Shown: positions 25,894 to 35,049 of the stretch, in pieces
Layout of the letters: each line of letters begins with the position of its first letter
How positions within the stretch are numbered: the first letter of the stretch is position 1
Assembly: GCF_014196525.1 (NCBI RefSeq)
Contig: NZ_JACIDX010000002.1
Coordinates: 62,001-126,000 of the forward strand
Length of the DNA: 64,000 bases
From: Novosphingobium sediminicola
GTDB lineage: Bacteria > Pseudomonadota > Alphaproteobacteria > Sphingomonadales > Sphingomonadaceae
Direction of reading: 5' to 3'
Position numbers and translations under genes: made by a program
The notes under the pieces: generated by a model
The model's database searches: none
Seen by the model: only the letters and a program-made list of their open reading frames with translations
Told to the model about the DNA's origin: nothing

Positions 25894-26840
25894 TCCGGGG
25901 CGGGCCCTCGATCGTCCTCCATCGGCGGGATGATCGGGGGCTCCGGCTTGGCGCCCACCCCGATTTCGGCCAGCAGCCATTCGCGAAAGCGACGGATTTT
26001 GGGGGTGCGGCGGCGATGTTCGGGATAGACGAACCAATAGGCGATCCCCAGACTGGAAACTTGCGGGAACAATTGGACCAGCCGCCGGTCCGACATATCC
26101 TGATGCCAGAAAAACGGTGTCAGCATGGCGACGCCCTGCCCCGCCATGGCGGCATGGCCGTCATTGGCCTGCGAATCCATGCGCACGCCCTGCAAGGCCC
26201 CCTCGTTAGCCTGCGCCAGCCCCGCCTGTCGCAACCAGCAGACCCATGAGGGATCATGCGGGCTGATCAGGGGCAGGCCCAGCAAATCCTGCGGCAGGAT
26301 GCGCCCGCCCTGCGCCGCCAGAAAGCCGGGGCTGCACATGGGCGTAAAATCCTGCTCCATCAACCGGTCCGCCGCAAGGCCCGGCCACGCGCCGCTGCCC
26401 GACCGCACCGCCACATCGACCCCGTCGCCCGAGAGATCGGACAGACCTTCCTGCATCAACAGGCGCACGGCTATGTCGGGATAGCGCATCTGAAACCGTC
26501 CGATCCGCCATGCCAGCCAGGCATTGGCAAAGGTCGGCGTGGTCGAAATGGTCAGCGTGGTGTCATCATCGGCGCGCATTTCGGCAAAGGCGGCCTCGAT
26601 CATGTCCAGCCCTTTGCCGATCTGGCCCGCCGCGCGCCGCGCCGCATCGGTCAGCACCACGCGCTGCCGTTCGCGCCGGAACAATTGCTGACCCAGATTA
26701 TCCTCGATCAGGCGGATCTGATGGCTGACGGCAGCCTGCGTCATGCCCAGTTCGCGAGCGGCGGCGGTGAAATTTTCATGCCGCGCCGCCGCTTCGAAAA
26801 CGCGGACGGCGGCCAAAGGGGGAATCTTACGCATGGGCAC
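25881..26840 (-). CDS. LysR-family regulator, GcvA-like branch
   Basis: A 319-residue regulator. The HTH covers residues about 6-65 (IPPLAAVRVFEAAARHENFTAAARELGMTQAAVSHQIRLIEDNLGQQLFRR), the sequence typical of GcvA/AmpR-like LysR proteins, followed by an effector domain (LTISTTPTFANAWLAWRIGRFQMRYPDIAVRLLM). GTG at 26840 opens the frame and ATG at 26834 is an equally good start. It lies directly beside a LysR-type palindrome and may control itself and whatever is read rightward from there. Confidence 0.92.
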   Translation of the reverse strand: MPMRKIPPLAAVRVFEAAARHENFTAAARELGMTQAAVSHQIRLIEDNLGQQLFRRERQRVVLTDAARRAAGQIGKGLDMIEAAFAEMRADDDTTLTISTTPTFANAWLAWRIGRFQMRYPDIAVRLLMQEGLSDLSGDGVDVAVRSGSGAWPGLAADRLMEQDFTPMCSPGFLAAQGGRILPQDLLGLPLISPHDPSWVCWLRQAGLAQANEGALQGVRMDSQANDGHAAMAGQGVAMLTPFFWHQDMSDRRLVQLFPQVSSLGIAYWFVYPEHRRRTPKIRRFREWLLAEIGVGAKPEPPIIPPMEDDRGPAPDQKR

Positions 26841-26861
26841 ATCATAAGCATAGCTAATGAT
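26841..26861. promoter_or_regulatory. 21-bp LysR-type palindrome before the GcvA-like gene
   Basis: ATCATnAGCnnnGCTnATGAT, centred on 26851, with ATCAT and ATGAT arms separated by 11 bases and containing the T-N11-A core of LysR sites. It abuts the start codon of the LysR gene. Confidence 0.6.
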
Positions 26862-26935
26862 ATCTGTCGATCAATTGGTTGGCCGACATGCGCAGCGAAT
26901 GGCAAAGCGACCTTACAGTTTAGAGGACATTCGCC

Positions 26936-27082
26936 ATGCAACAAGCATCCATACCCCGCTCAAACCGGGGCAATCTCTCCCCTCTGCTCTCTTTGCAGAC
27001 GCTGTGGCTGGCGGTTGTGCATGTGTCAGCCGTCCAAGTCCGCATCGCCTTTGCCAGCCCATGGGACAGCATGCGGCCATAG
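26936..27082 (+). CDS. Possible 48-residue small protein divergent from LysR
   Basis: Reads MQQASIPRSNRGNLSPLL to SPWDSMRP, 49 codons, preceded by AGAGGA at a good distance and located downstream of the LysR-type palindrome. The middle (LLSLQTLWLAVVHVSAVQVRIAF) is moderately hydrophobic. No family is recognised and the codon pattern gives no strong support. It could be noise in a 250-base spacer. Confidence 0.25.
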   Translation: MQQASIPRSNRGNLSPLLSLQTLWLAVVHVSAVQVRIAFASPWDSMRP

Positions 27083-27089
27083 ACCTGAC

Positions 27090-28415
27090 TTATCGACTAC
27101 GCCGCAGCAGTCCTGGCACGGCAAACCCAAGCGCCATCGCCCGATAAGCATAGCTGGCCAGCAGGGCGATCCAGATGCCTGCGTCGCCCATCGGCTTTAA
27201 TGTGAAGTCGGTCAGCAGATAGAGGCCCAGCGCGACCAGCGCCGCATTGCGCAGAGCGGCACCGGCAATCGCGCCGATGAAAATGCCGTCGAGCAGCCAA
27301 CTGGCCACGCCCACCAGAGGCACAGCCGCGCAATAGGGCAGCATCGCATTGGCCAGCCCCCGGATCGCCGCATCATGGGTAAGAAAAGCGATGGCGGCCG
27401 GGCCGGCCAGAAAAATGGCCAGCGAAAACAGCAAACCGCCGCCCAGCGAAAACTCCCCCGTCAGGCGGATCGCACGCAGCAATGTGGCGCGCGAACGCGC
27501 ACCGATGGCCGCCCCTACCCGCGCCTCGGCGGTAAAGGCGAAGCCATCGAGGACAAAGGCGCTGATACTGACCATCTGCATCAACACATGATTGGCGGCC
27601 AGCGGCACCGGCCCCAGCGCAGCGGCCGAACGCGTGAACCATGTGAAGATCGCCAGTAGAGCCAGCGTGCGCACCATAATATCGGCATTAACCACCACCA
27701 GCCGCCGAACCGCCGCCATATCCAGCAGTCGCGCGCGGCCAATCGTACGTAATTGCCCCCGCCAGTCCGGCCCCAACACGAGGGCAATGGCTGCAATCCC
27801 GCCCGCCAACGCGCTCCATTCGGCGAGTGTCGTGCCCAGACCCACGCCCCGCGCGCCCATGCCCAGCGCGCCGACAAAGAGCAGATCAAGGCCGATGTTC
27901 ATCCCGTTCATCAACGCCTGCACGCCCAGCGCCAGTCGCGTCCGCCCAAGGCCGAGCAGCCAGCCATTGATCGCGTAAAAGCCCAGCGCCGCCGGGGCGC
28001 CCAGAAAGCGCATGGTTAGAAAGTCATGCGCCGCATCGCCCACACCTGCAGGGGCGGCCATCAGCCTCAGACCCAGCGGCACGATCACCGGCGAAAGCGC
28101 CAGCAACATCACCCCCAGCCCCAACCCAAGCGCCAGCGAGCGCAGGATGGTCGCGCAGACCTCCTCATCGTCCCTCGCCCCTTTCGCCTGCGCGGTGATT
28201 CCGGTCACGCCCATGCGCAGAAAGCCGAAGCTCCAGAATACGAGGTTGAGGATCGTCGTGCCCAGCGCCACCCCGCCCAGATTGCGACCATCGCTAAGCC
28301 GACCGATGACCGCGACATCGACCACGCTGACCAGCGGCATCAGCGCCTGACCCAGAATAATCGGCCATGCCTGCGCGAAAATAGCGCCTCGGGTGATGTT
28401 CCTATCGTCAGCCAA
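27090..28415 (-). CDS. MATE-family efflux transporter (DinF-like)
   Basis: A 441-residue multidrug and toxin extrusion protein with 12 membrane segments in two pseudo-symmetric halves (QAWPIILGQALMPLVSVVDVAVIGRL and the counterpart MQMVSISAFVLDGFAFTAEARVGAAIG). The last feature is the EARVGAAIG motif of the DinF branch. It starts with TTG inside the end of the lrp gene (overlap of eight bases), so the two are translationally coupled. This position suggests that the exporter is under the same control as the amino-acid-responsive regulator. Substrate unknown. Confidence 0.88.
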   Translation of the reverse strand: MADDRNITRGAIFAQAWPIILGQALMPLVSVVDVAVIGRLSDGRNLGGVALGTTILNLVFWSFGFLRMGVTGITAQAKGARDDEEVCATILRSLALGLGLGVMLLALSPVIVPLGLRLMAAPAGVGDAAHDFLTMRFLGAPAALGFYAINGWLLGLGRTRLALGVQALMNGMNIGLDLLFVGALGMGARGVGLGTTLAEWSALAGGIAAIALVLGPDWRGQLRTIGRARLLDMAAVRRLVVVNADIMVRTLALLAIFTWFTRSAAALGPVPLAANHVLMQMVSISAFVLDGFAFTAEARVGAAIGARSRATLLRAIRLTGEFSLGGGLLFSLAIFLAGPAAIAFLTHDAAIRGLANAMLPYCAAVPLVGVASWLLDGIFIGAIAGAALRNAALVALGLYLLTDFTLKPMGDAGIWIALLASYAYRAMALGFAVPGLLRRSR

Positions 28416-28881
28416 CGGGCAGCGCCGTGGTATATTTCGTCATCGACAGCGCGAAATGCGAGGCCGCCGCGCCCACTGCGGGATGTTCCAAAAGGGTGCG
28501 CATCAGGAAATTTTCATAATCGGCCACATCGGCCACGACGATCCGCAACAGATAGTCCCACTCGCCCGACATGGAGAAACATTCGACCACCTCGGGCCGG
28601 GCCCGCACGAATTCCTCAAAGGGCCGACGCACCTCCTGCGCATGATGGCGCACGCGAATGTTGCAGAACACATTGACCCCGCGCCCGATCTTGTCCGGAT
28701 CGACCAGCCGGACCGTCGCAGTCAGAATGCCCGCCGCCTCCAGCGCCTTGATACGACGCCAGCATGAGGCAGAAGATGTGCCCACTCGCTCGCCCAATTC
28801 TGCATGGCTGAGCGATCCATCATGCTGGAGCGCGTCAATGATTCGCAGGTCGATCGGATCAAGGCGATATTCCTGTTTCAC
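28408..28881 (-). CDS. Lrp/AsnC-family regulator
   Basis: A 157-residue Lrp-type protein. The N-terminal HTH (LDPIDLRIIDALQHDGSLSHAELGERVGTSSASCWRRIKALEAAGIL) is followed by the RAM ligand domain (VNVFCNIRVRHHAQEVRRPFEEFVRARPEVVECFSMSGEWDYLLRIVVADVADYENFLMRTL). It begins with GTG at 28881. It is divergent from phhA, and regulators of this family often control aromatic amino-acid catabolism (as PhhR does by another mechanism in Pseudomonas). Confidence 0.93.
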   Translation of the reverse strand: MKQEYRLDPIDLRIIDALQHDGSLSHAELGERVGTSSASCWRRIKALEAAGILTATVRLVDPDKIGRGVNVFCNIRVRHHAQEVRRPFEEFVRARPEVVECFSMSGEWDYLLRIVVADVADYENFLMRTLLEHPAVGAAASHFALSMTKYTTALPVG

Positions 28882-28893
28882 AGATCACCATAT

Positions 28894-28948
28894 GATTGAG
28901 TTTCTGTTTCATAATATCGCCAAATTGCCGGGTTTTTGAAACCCAATC
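28894..28948. promoter_or_regulatory. Paired inverted repeats in the lrp-phhA intergenic region
   Basis: GATTGAGTTTC (28894-28904) and GAAACCCAATC (28938-28948) form an inverted repeat with one mismatch, and a nested perfect palindrome GGGTTTTTGAAACCC lies at 28930-28944. Two half-sites three helical turns apart would suit a multimeric Lrp-type regulator. Confidence 0.5.
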
Positions 28949-28975
28949 AAGCTGGTTTTGTGAGATAATTGCATC

Positions 28976-29854
28976 ATGACCCACTATAGCGCCGTCAAAC
29001 CCCCGGAGGCCGCCGACGACTGGACCATTCCGCAAGAGTGGGACAGATACGGCGCGGATGAGCATGCCATGTGGGATCATCTGTTCGAGCGGCAGACGCG
29101 GATGTTGCCGGGGCGCGTGGCCCCTGCTTTTCTGGAGGGGCTCGACATTTTGCGCCTGTCCAAACCGGGCATTCCCGATTTTACCGAACTCAACGCCCGT
29201 CTGATGGATGCCACCGGATGGCAGGTGGTCGCGGTGCCGGGGCTGGTGCCCGATGCGGTGTTTTTCGACCATCTGGCCAACCGGCGCTTTGTGGCGGGGC
29301 GCTTCATCCGCACGCCCGAACAGATCGACTATCTGGAAGAACCCGATATTTTCCACGATGTCTTTGGCCATGTGCCGCTGCTGGCCAATCCCGTTTTCGC
29401 CGATTTCATGCAGGCCTATGGCCGGGGCGGACAGCGCGCCGGGGAACTGGGCGCGATCGAAAGGCTGGCGCGGCTCTATTGGTACACGGTGGAATTCGGG
29501 CTGATACGCGGGGCCGAGGGGCTGCTGATCTATGGCGCAGGGATCGTCTCCTCTTTCAGCGAGTCGATCTTTGCCCTCGACGATCCCTCGCCCAACCGGA
29601 TCGCTTTCGATCTGGGGCGCGTGATGCGCACGCCTTACCGCATTGACGATTTTCAGCAGACCTATTTCGTGATCGACAGTTTCGAGGATCTGTTGCACCA
29701 GACTATCGAAAGCGATTTCGCCCCGCTCTATCGCGCCTTGCAAGGCACGCCGGATATTGATCCCGCCGCCGTGCTGGACAGCGACCGCGTGGACCATCGG
29801 GGCACCCAGCATTACGCCCATTCCAGAACCGTCCCAACCAAGGCCCCCGCATGA
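28976..29854 (+). CDS. phhA: Phenylalanine 4-monooxygenase
   Basis: A 292-residue pterin-dependent hydroxylase making tyrosine from phenylalanine. Iron ligands His127 and His132 sit in EPDIFHDVFGHVPLL and Glu173 in YWYTVEFGL. GIVSSFSES and DPSPNRIAFDLGRVMRTPYRIDDFQQTYFVIDSFEDL complete the family pattern. Its stop overlaps the phhB start (ATGA), and its regulator-like neighbour lrp is divergent. The pterin cofactor could derive from folE at 9662. Confidence 0.97.
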   Translation: MTHYSAVKPPEAADDWTIPQEWDRYGADEHAMWDHLFERQTRMLPGRVAPAFLEGLDILRLSKPGIPDFTELNARLMDATGWQVVAVPGLVPDAVFFDHLANRRFVAGRFIRTPEQIDYLEEPDIFHDVFGHVPLLANPVFADFMQAYGRGGQRAGELGAIERLARLYWYTVEFGLIRGAEGLLIYGAGIVSSFSESIFALDDPSPNRIAFDLGRVMRTPYRIDDFQQTYFVIDSFEDLLHQTIESDFAPLYRALQGTPDIDPAAVLDSDRVDHRGTQHYAHSRTVPTKAPA

Positions 29855-30141
29855 CCGTCACCCCCCTGCCCATGCCCGCCATCAACGAAGCTCTAGAGGC
29901 CTTGCCGGGCTGGACCTATGACGCCCCGCGCAAGGCGATCCATCGGCGCATCCTCCTCAAGGATTTCGCGCAAGCCCTCGCGCTGATGGTGCGGATCGGC
30001 GTTGAGGCGGAAAAGCGCGACCATCATCCCGAATGGACCAATGTCTATAACCGGCTCGACATCTGGCTGACCACCCATGATGCAGGCGGCGTTTCGGCGC
30101 GCGATCTGGAACTGGCCCGCCGGATCGACGAATTGATCTAA
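29851..30141 (+). CDS. phhB: Pterin-4a-carbinolamine dehydratase
   Basis: A 96-residue enzyme that dehydrates the 4a-hydroxypterin released by PhhA and so allows cofactor recycling. LPGWTYDAPRKAIHRRILLKDFAQALALMVRIGVEAEKRDHHPEWTNVYNRLDIWLTTHDAGGVS is the complete family pattern, with active-site His58 and His59 in the DHHPEW motif. Translationally coupled to phhA. Confidence 0.96.
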   Translation: MTVTPLPMPAINEALEALPGWTYDAPRKAIHRRILLKDFAQALALMVRIGVEAEKRDHHPEWTNVYNRLDIWLTTHDAGGVSARDLELARRIDELI

Positions 30142-30201
30142 GCCGGATTTTCCCGCGCATATTGGCTTGACCTTAACGCGCGGTGTTACAACCATAGCGC
30201 G

Positions 30202-31977
30202 ATGAGATGGCCCCCCTCCCACTCCCTGCTCCGTGCGGCGGTCACGCTGCGTCAATGGCTGCGGGGCAGCGAGCTGGCATTTATCCTGCTTGCTGTGGCG
30301 GTGGGCGCCATGGCGGGCTTGACCACGGCGGCGCAAGGCTGGCTGGCCCATGCGATACAGGGGCTGATCTATGGCGTCGCGGCCAACCGGCTGAGCGCGC
30401 TGGCGGAAATCCATCATCCGTGGAAACTGCTGGCACTGCCGCTGGGCGGGCTGGTGCTGGTGCTGCTGGGGCGCGTTTTGGCCCGCCGCGCTGGCGCCAC
30501 CAGAACCGGCGCACCCATCGACGTGGTGGAGGCCAATGCGCTGCATGGCGGGCGGATCCCGGCCTTCGACAATCTGGTGATTGCGGCCCAGACCATTCTG
30601 TCCAACGGCTGCGGCGCCTCGGTGGGGCTGGAGGCGACCTATGCCCAGATGGGCGGCGGCATCGCATCGCTCTTGGGCCAGTGGTTGCGGTTGCGGCGGG
30701 CAGATCTGCGCAATCTGGTGGGCGCGGGCGCGGGCGCAGCGGTCGGGGCGGCCTTTGGCGCGCCGCTGACGGGCGCTTTCTATGCCTTTGAAATCGTGAT
30801 CGGCGCTTACAGCACAGGTGCCGTCGCCCCGGTGATTGCTGCGGCGCTGGCGGCGGCGCTGGTGCTGCGCGGGATGCATAGCGAACCTTATCTGATCGCC
30901 ACCACCGCAACGCGCGCGATCACCATTGTCGATTATGGGGCCTATGCCCTGCTGGGCGCCCTGTGCGCGCTGATGGGGATTGGCGTGATGCGCCTCGTCA
31001 CGTTGGCCGAGCGGTGGTTTCAGGCATGGCCCGTGCTGGTACGCTGGCGGCCGGTGGCGGGCGGGGTGATGCTGGCCGGGCTGGCGCTGCTTTCGCCCCA
31101 GACGCTCTCGGCAGGCCATGGCGCGCTGCATCTCAATATGCTGCTCCAGCCGCCGGTGCCGTTGCTGCTCTTTGTCATGGCGCTCAAGATCGCCGCCTCG
31201 GTGATTTCATTGGCCAGCGGATTTCGCGGCGGGCTGTTCTTCGCCTCGCTGTTCCTCGGCTCGCTGCTGGGCCAGGTCTTTGGGCAAGTGTTCAACCTCA
31301 ACCCATGGGGGCTGGTGCTATCGCCGGTCGATGCCGCGCTGGTGGGCATGGCGGGGCTGAGCGTGTCCATCGTGGGCGGGCCGATGACGCTGGCGCTGTT
31401 GATGCTGGAAACCACGCATGATTTTGCGCTGATGGGCGTGGTGCTGACCGCCGCGCTGGTTTCCGCCAGCATCACGCGCGAAATGTTCGGCTATTCCTTC
31501 TCGACATGGCGGCTGCATGTGCGCGGCACCGACATTCGCAGCCCGCGCGACATCGGCTGGATGCTGACGCTGAACGCGGGGCGCATGATGCGGCGCGACT
31601 GGACCAGCGTGCGGGGCGACATGAGCGTCGCGCAATTTCGCGAAACCGTGCCGCTGGGCGCGACCAGCAAAGCGATCATTACCGATGCCGATGGCCATTA
31701 TTGCGGCATCGTGGCCACCGCCGCCGCCCATGCGCCGCAGGGCGACCCTCTGGCGCCGGTGGGTTCGCTGGCGCTGCTGGCCGACACCACGCTGACCCCC
31801 GCCATGGGGATCAAAAGCGTGCTGAACAGTTTCGACAGCGCGATGGCCGACGAACTGGCCGTGGTGGACGCGCAGGGGCAAGTCGTCGGCGTGGTCAGCG
31901 AACGCCACGCGCGGCGGCGCTATCTGGAAGAGATCGAGGCGGCCCAAAGGCAGATGTTTGGCGAAACCTCGCGCTGA
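30202..31977 (+). CDS. ClC-family chloride channel or exchanger with C-terminal CBS-like region
   Basis: A 591-residue membrane protein of the ClC family. Recognisable are LSNGCGASVGLEATYAQ (the selectivity-filter helix start, with the gating Glu region altered from the usual GREGP form), GAGAGAAVGAAFGAPLTGAFYAFE (the conserved GAAFNAPL-type helix), SGFRGGLFFASLFLG (the GGxFxP-type region with Pro replaced) and GMAGLSVSIVGGPMTLALLMLE. Residues from about 480 on form a soluble CBS-like segment. No clear ribosome site is seen. Whether it is a channel or a proton-coupled exchanger is not decidable here. Confidence 0.87.
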   Translation: MRWPPSHSLLRAAVTLRQWLRGSELAFILLAVAVGAMAGLTTAAQGWLAHAIQGLIYGVAANRLSALAEIHHPWKLLALPLGGLVLVLLGRVLARRAGATRTGAPIDVVEANALHGGRIPAFDNLVIAAQTILSNGCGASVGLEATYAQMGGGIASLLGQWLRLRRADLRNLVGAGAGAAVGAAFGAPLTGAFYAFEIVIGAYSTGAVAPVIAAALAAALVLRGMHSEPYLIATTATRAITIVDYGAYALLGALCALMGIGVMRLVTLAERWFQAWPVLVRWRPVAGGVMLAGLALLSPQTLSAGHGALHLNMLLQPPVPLLLFVMALKIAASVISLASGFRGGLFFASLFLGSLLGQVFGQVFNLNPWGLVLSPVDAALVGMAGLSVSIVGGPMTLALLMLETTHDFALMGVVLTAALVSASITREMFGYSFSTWRLHVRGTDIRSPRDIGWMLTLNAGRMMRRDWTSVRGDMSVAQFRETVPLGATSKAIITDADGHYCGIVATAAAHAPQGDPLAPVGSLALLADTTLTPAMGIKSVLNSFDSAMADELAVVDAQGQVVGVVSERHARRRYLEEIEAAQRQMFGETSR

Positions 31978-31986
31978 TGTGACCTT

Positions 31987-33027
<1,041 letters not shown>

Positions 33028-33112
33028 TTAACGCGCAGGAAGCGCAAGGGAGAGCCTGCTCTGTAGCGGGAAACATGCCCTGCCCATTTTGACCAAACCA
33101 TTGGAGGTTTCG

Positions 33113-33196
33113 ATGACCGACCTCGTCTGGCTCGCCGTTCTGGCGGGCCTCACTTTGCTTTCCCTCGCCTTTCTGCGCCTGACCGAGCGCGCCTGA
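33113..33196 (+). CDS. 27-residue single-span membrane peptide upstream of kdpF
   Basis: Reads MTDLVWLAVLAGLTLLSLAF, then LRLTERA. It follows GGAGG by five bases, so translation is well supported despite the size. It has one hydrophobic helix with a basic/acidic C-terminal end and stops 17 bases before kdpF. It is about the length of KdpF but lacks the KdpF-type ending (LxxPExF). It is likely an accessory peptide of the Kdp complex. I know of no assigned function. Confidence 0.65.
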   Translation: MTDLVWLAVLAGLTLLSLAFLRLTERA

Positions 33197-33213
33197 CCAT
33201 CAAGGAAACGGCC

Positions 33214-33303
33214 ATGACCCTTCCGCTCTGCCTTGCCGCGCTGACGGCGCTGGGGCTGCTCGCCTATCTGGTGGTCGCGCTTTTGCGGCCCGAAAAGTTC
33301 TAG
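33214..33303 (+). CDS. kdpF: Potassium-transporting ATPase subunit KdpF
   Basis: A 29-residue peptide, [20 protein letters not shown] then VALLRPEKF. The single helix ending in a Leu-Arg-Pro-Glu-Lys-Phe tail fits KdpF, which stabilises the KdpABC complex in the membrane. It is preceded by AAGGA, and AAAGGA for kdpA follows its stop. Confidence 0.9.
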   Translation: MTLPLCLAALTALGLLAYLVVALLRPEKF

Positions 33304-33316
33304 AAAGGAAACACCC

Positions 33317-35020
33317 GTGACCACTGGCATGACCATGTCCGGCTGGGGCCTGATCCTCATTTTCACCGCGCTGGTGGCGCTGCTGGCAAAGCCGGTGGGC
33401 CGATGGCTCTTTGCGCTTTATGAAGGGCGCGACACTCCCCTGCACCGCCTGCTCGGCCCGGTTGAACGCGGGTTTTACCGCGCATCGGGCATTGACCCGG
33501 CGCGCGAACAGGGCTGGCTGGCCTATGGGTTGCATATGCTGGCCTTTCAGGTGGTGCTGACGCTGTTCACCTATGCGATCCTGCGCTTGCAGGGCGTGCT
33601 GCCGATGAACCCCCGCGGACTGGCGGGCATTGGCACGGATGGCGCGATGAACACCGCCATCGCCTTCGTCACCAACACCAACTGGCAATGGTATGCAGGC
33701 GAAAGCGTGCTCTCAAACTTCAGCCAGATGGTGGGCCTGACGATCCACAACTTCCTTTCCGCCGCCACAGGCATCGCCATCGCCTTTGCCCTGTTTCGCG
33801 GTTTTGCCCGCCATGAGGCCAGGACGGTCGGCAATTTCTGGGCCGACTGCACCCGCGTCACGCTCTATCTGCTGCTGCCGCTTTGCGTGGTCTACGCGCT
33901 GTTTCTGGTGGCCTGCGGCGTGCCGCAAACCTTGGCCAGTCTGGTCGAGGCCCATACGCTGGAGGGCGCGAAACAGGTCATCGTGCTGGGACCTGTGGCA
34001 TCGCAAGAAGCGATCAAGATGCTGGGCACCAATGGCGGCGGTTTCTACAACGCCAATTCGGCCCATCCTTTCGAAAACCCAACCGCGCTGACAAATTTCG
34101 TCCAGATGCTCTCGATTTTCGCCATCGGGTCGGGGCTGACATGGTGCTTTGGCCGGGCGGTGGGCAACACGCGCCAAGGCTGGGCGATCCTTTGCGCGAT
34201 GCTGATCCTGTTCGTGGCGGGCGCGGGTATCGCCTATTGGCAGGAGGCCGATGGCGCCACTCTGGCCATGGCGGGCGGCCATATGGAGGGCAAGGAAGTG
34301 CGCTTCGGCATCGCCGCCAGCGCCCTGTTCTCCGCCGTCACCACCGCGGCCAGTTGCGGCGCGGTCAACGCCATGCACGACAGCTTCACCGCGATCGGCG
34401 GCCTGATCCCGATCTTCAACATGCAGCTTGGCGAGATCGTCATCGGCGGCGTGGGTTCGGGGATCTACGGCTTCCTGCTGTTTGCGCTGCTGGCGGTGTT
34501 CGTGGCCGGGCTGATGGTGGGGCGCACCCCAGAATATGTTGGCAAGAAGATCGAGGCCCGCGAGGTCAAGCTGGCCGTGCTGGCGATTGCCGTGCTGCCG
34601 CTCTCGATCCTTGGGTTTACCGCGCTGGCCGCCGTGCTGCCCGCCGGTTTGGCCGGACCGCTCAACAAAGGTCCGCATGGGTTTTCCGAGATCCTCTACG
34701 CTTTCTCCTCGGCCACGGCCAACAATGGTTCGGCTTTTGCGGGCCTCAGCGCTGGCACGCCGTTCTATAACGGCCTGCTGGGCGTGGCGATGTGGGTCGG
34801 GCGCTTCTTTGTCATCATCCCCGTGCTGGCCATCGCGGGCAGCCTTGCCGCCAAGCGGCACACCCCCGCCACCGCCGGTTCGTTTCCCACCACCGGGGCT
34901 TTGTGGGTCGGCCTGCTGATCGGGGTGATCCTGATCCTTGGCGGCCTCACCTTCCTGCCCAGCCTCGCGCTTGGCCCGATTGCCGATCAGGTGTCGGTGC
35001 TGGCGCATACCGGTTTTTGA
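33317..35020 (+). CDS. kdpA: Potassium-transporting ATPase subunit KdpA
   Basis: A 567-residue channel-like subunit that selects potassium. The four selectivity segments are recognisable: [48 protein letters not shown] and [14 protein letters not shown]. About ten membrane helices, standard length. Begins with GTG at 33317, seven bases after AAAGGA; an ATG at 33329 is possible. Confidence 0.97.
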   Translation: MTTGMTMSGWGLILIFTALVALLAKPVGRWLFALYEGRDTPLHRLLGPVERGFYRASGIDPAREQGWLAYGLHMLAFQVVLTLFTYAILRLQGVLPMNPRGLAGIGTDGAMNTAIAFVTNTNWQWYAGESVLSNFSQMVGLTIHNFLSAATGIAIAFALFRGFARHEARTVGNFWADCTRVTLYLLLPLCVVYALFLVACGVPQTLASLVEAHTLEGAKQVIVLGPVASQEAIKMLGTNGGGFYNANSAHPFENPTALTNFVQMLSIFAIGSGLTWCFGRAVGNTRQGWAILCAMLILFVAGAGIAYWQEADGATLAMAGGHMEGKEVRFGIAASALFSAVTTAASCGAVNAMHDSFTAIGGLIPIFNMQLGEIVIGGVGSGIYGFLLFALLAVFVAGLMVGRTPEYVGKKIEAREVKLAVLAIAVLPLSILGFTALAAVLPAGLAGPLNKGPHGFSEILYAFSSATANNGSAFAGLSAGTPFYNGLLGVAMWVGRFFVIIPVLAIAGSLAAKRHTPATAGSFPTTGALWVGLLIGVILILGGLTFLPSLALGPIADQVSVLAHTGF

Positions 35021-35049
35021 GCCATACCGCTTTCTAAAGGACGATAGAG

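Noticed and set aside
33113..33196. 27-codon frame considered as the true kdpF
   Set aside because: The following 29-residue peptide has the KdpF-like end and adjoins kdpA, so the first is treated as an extra peptide.
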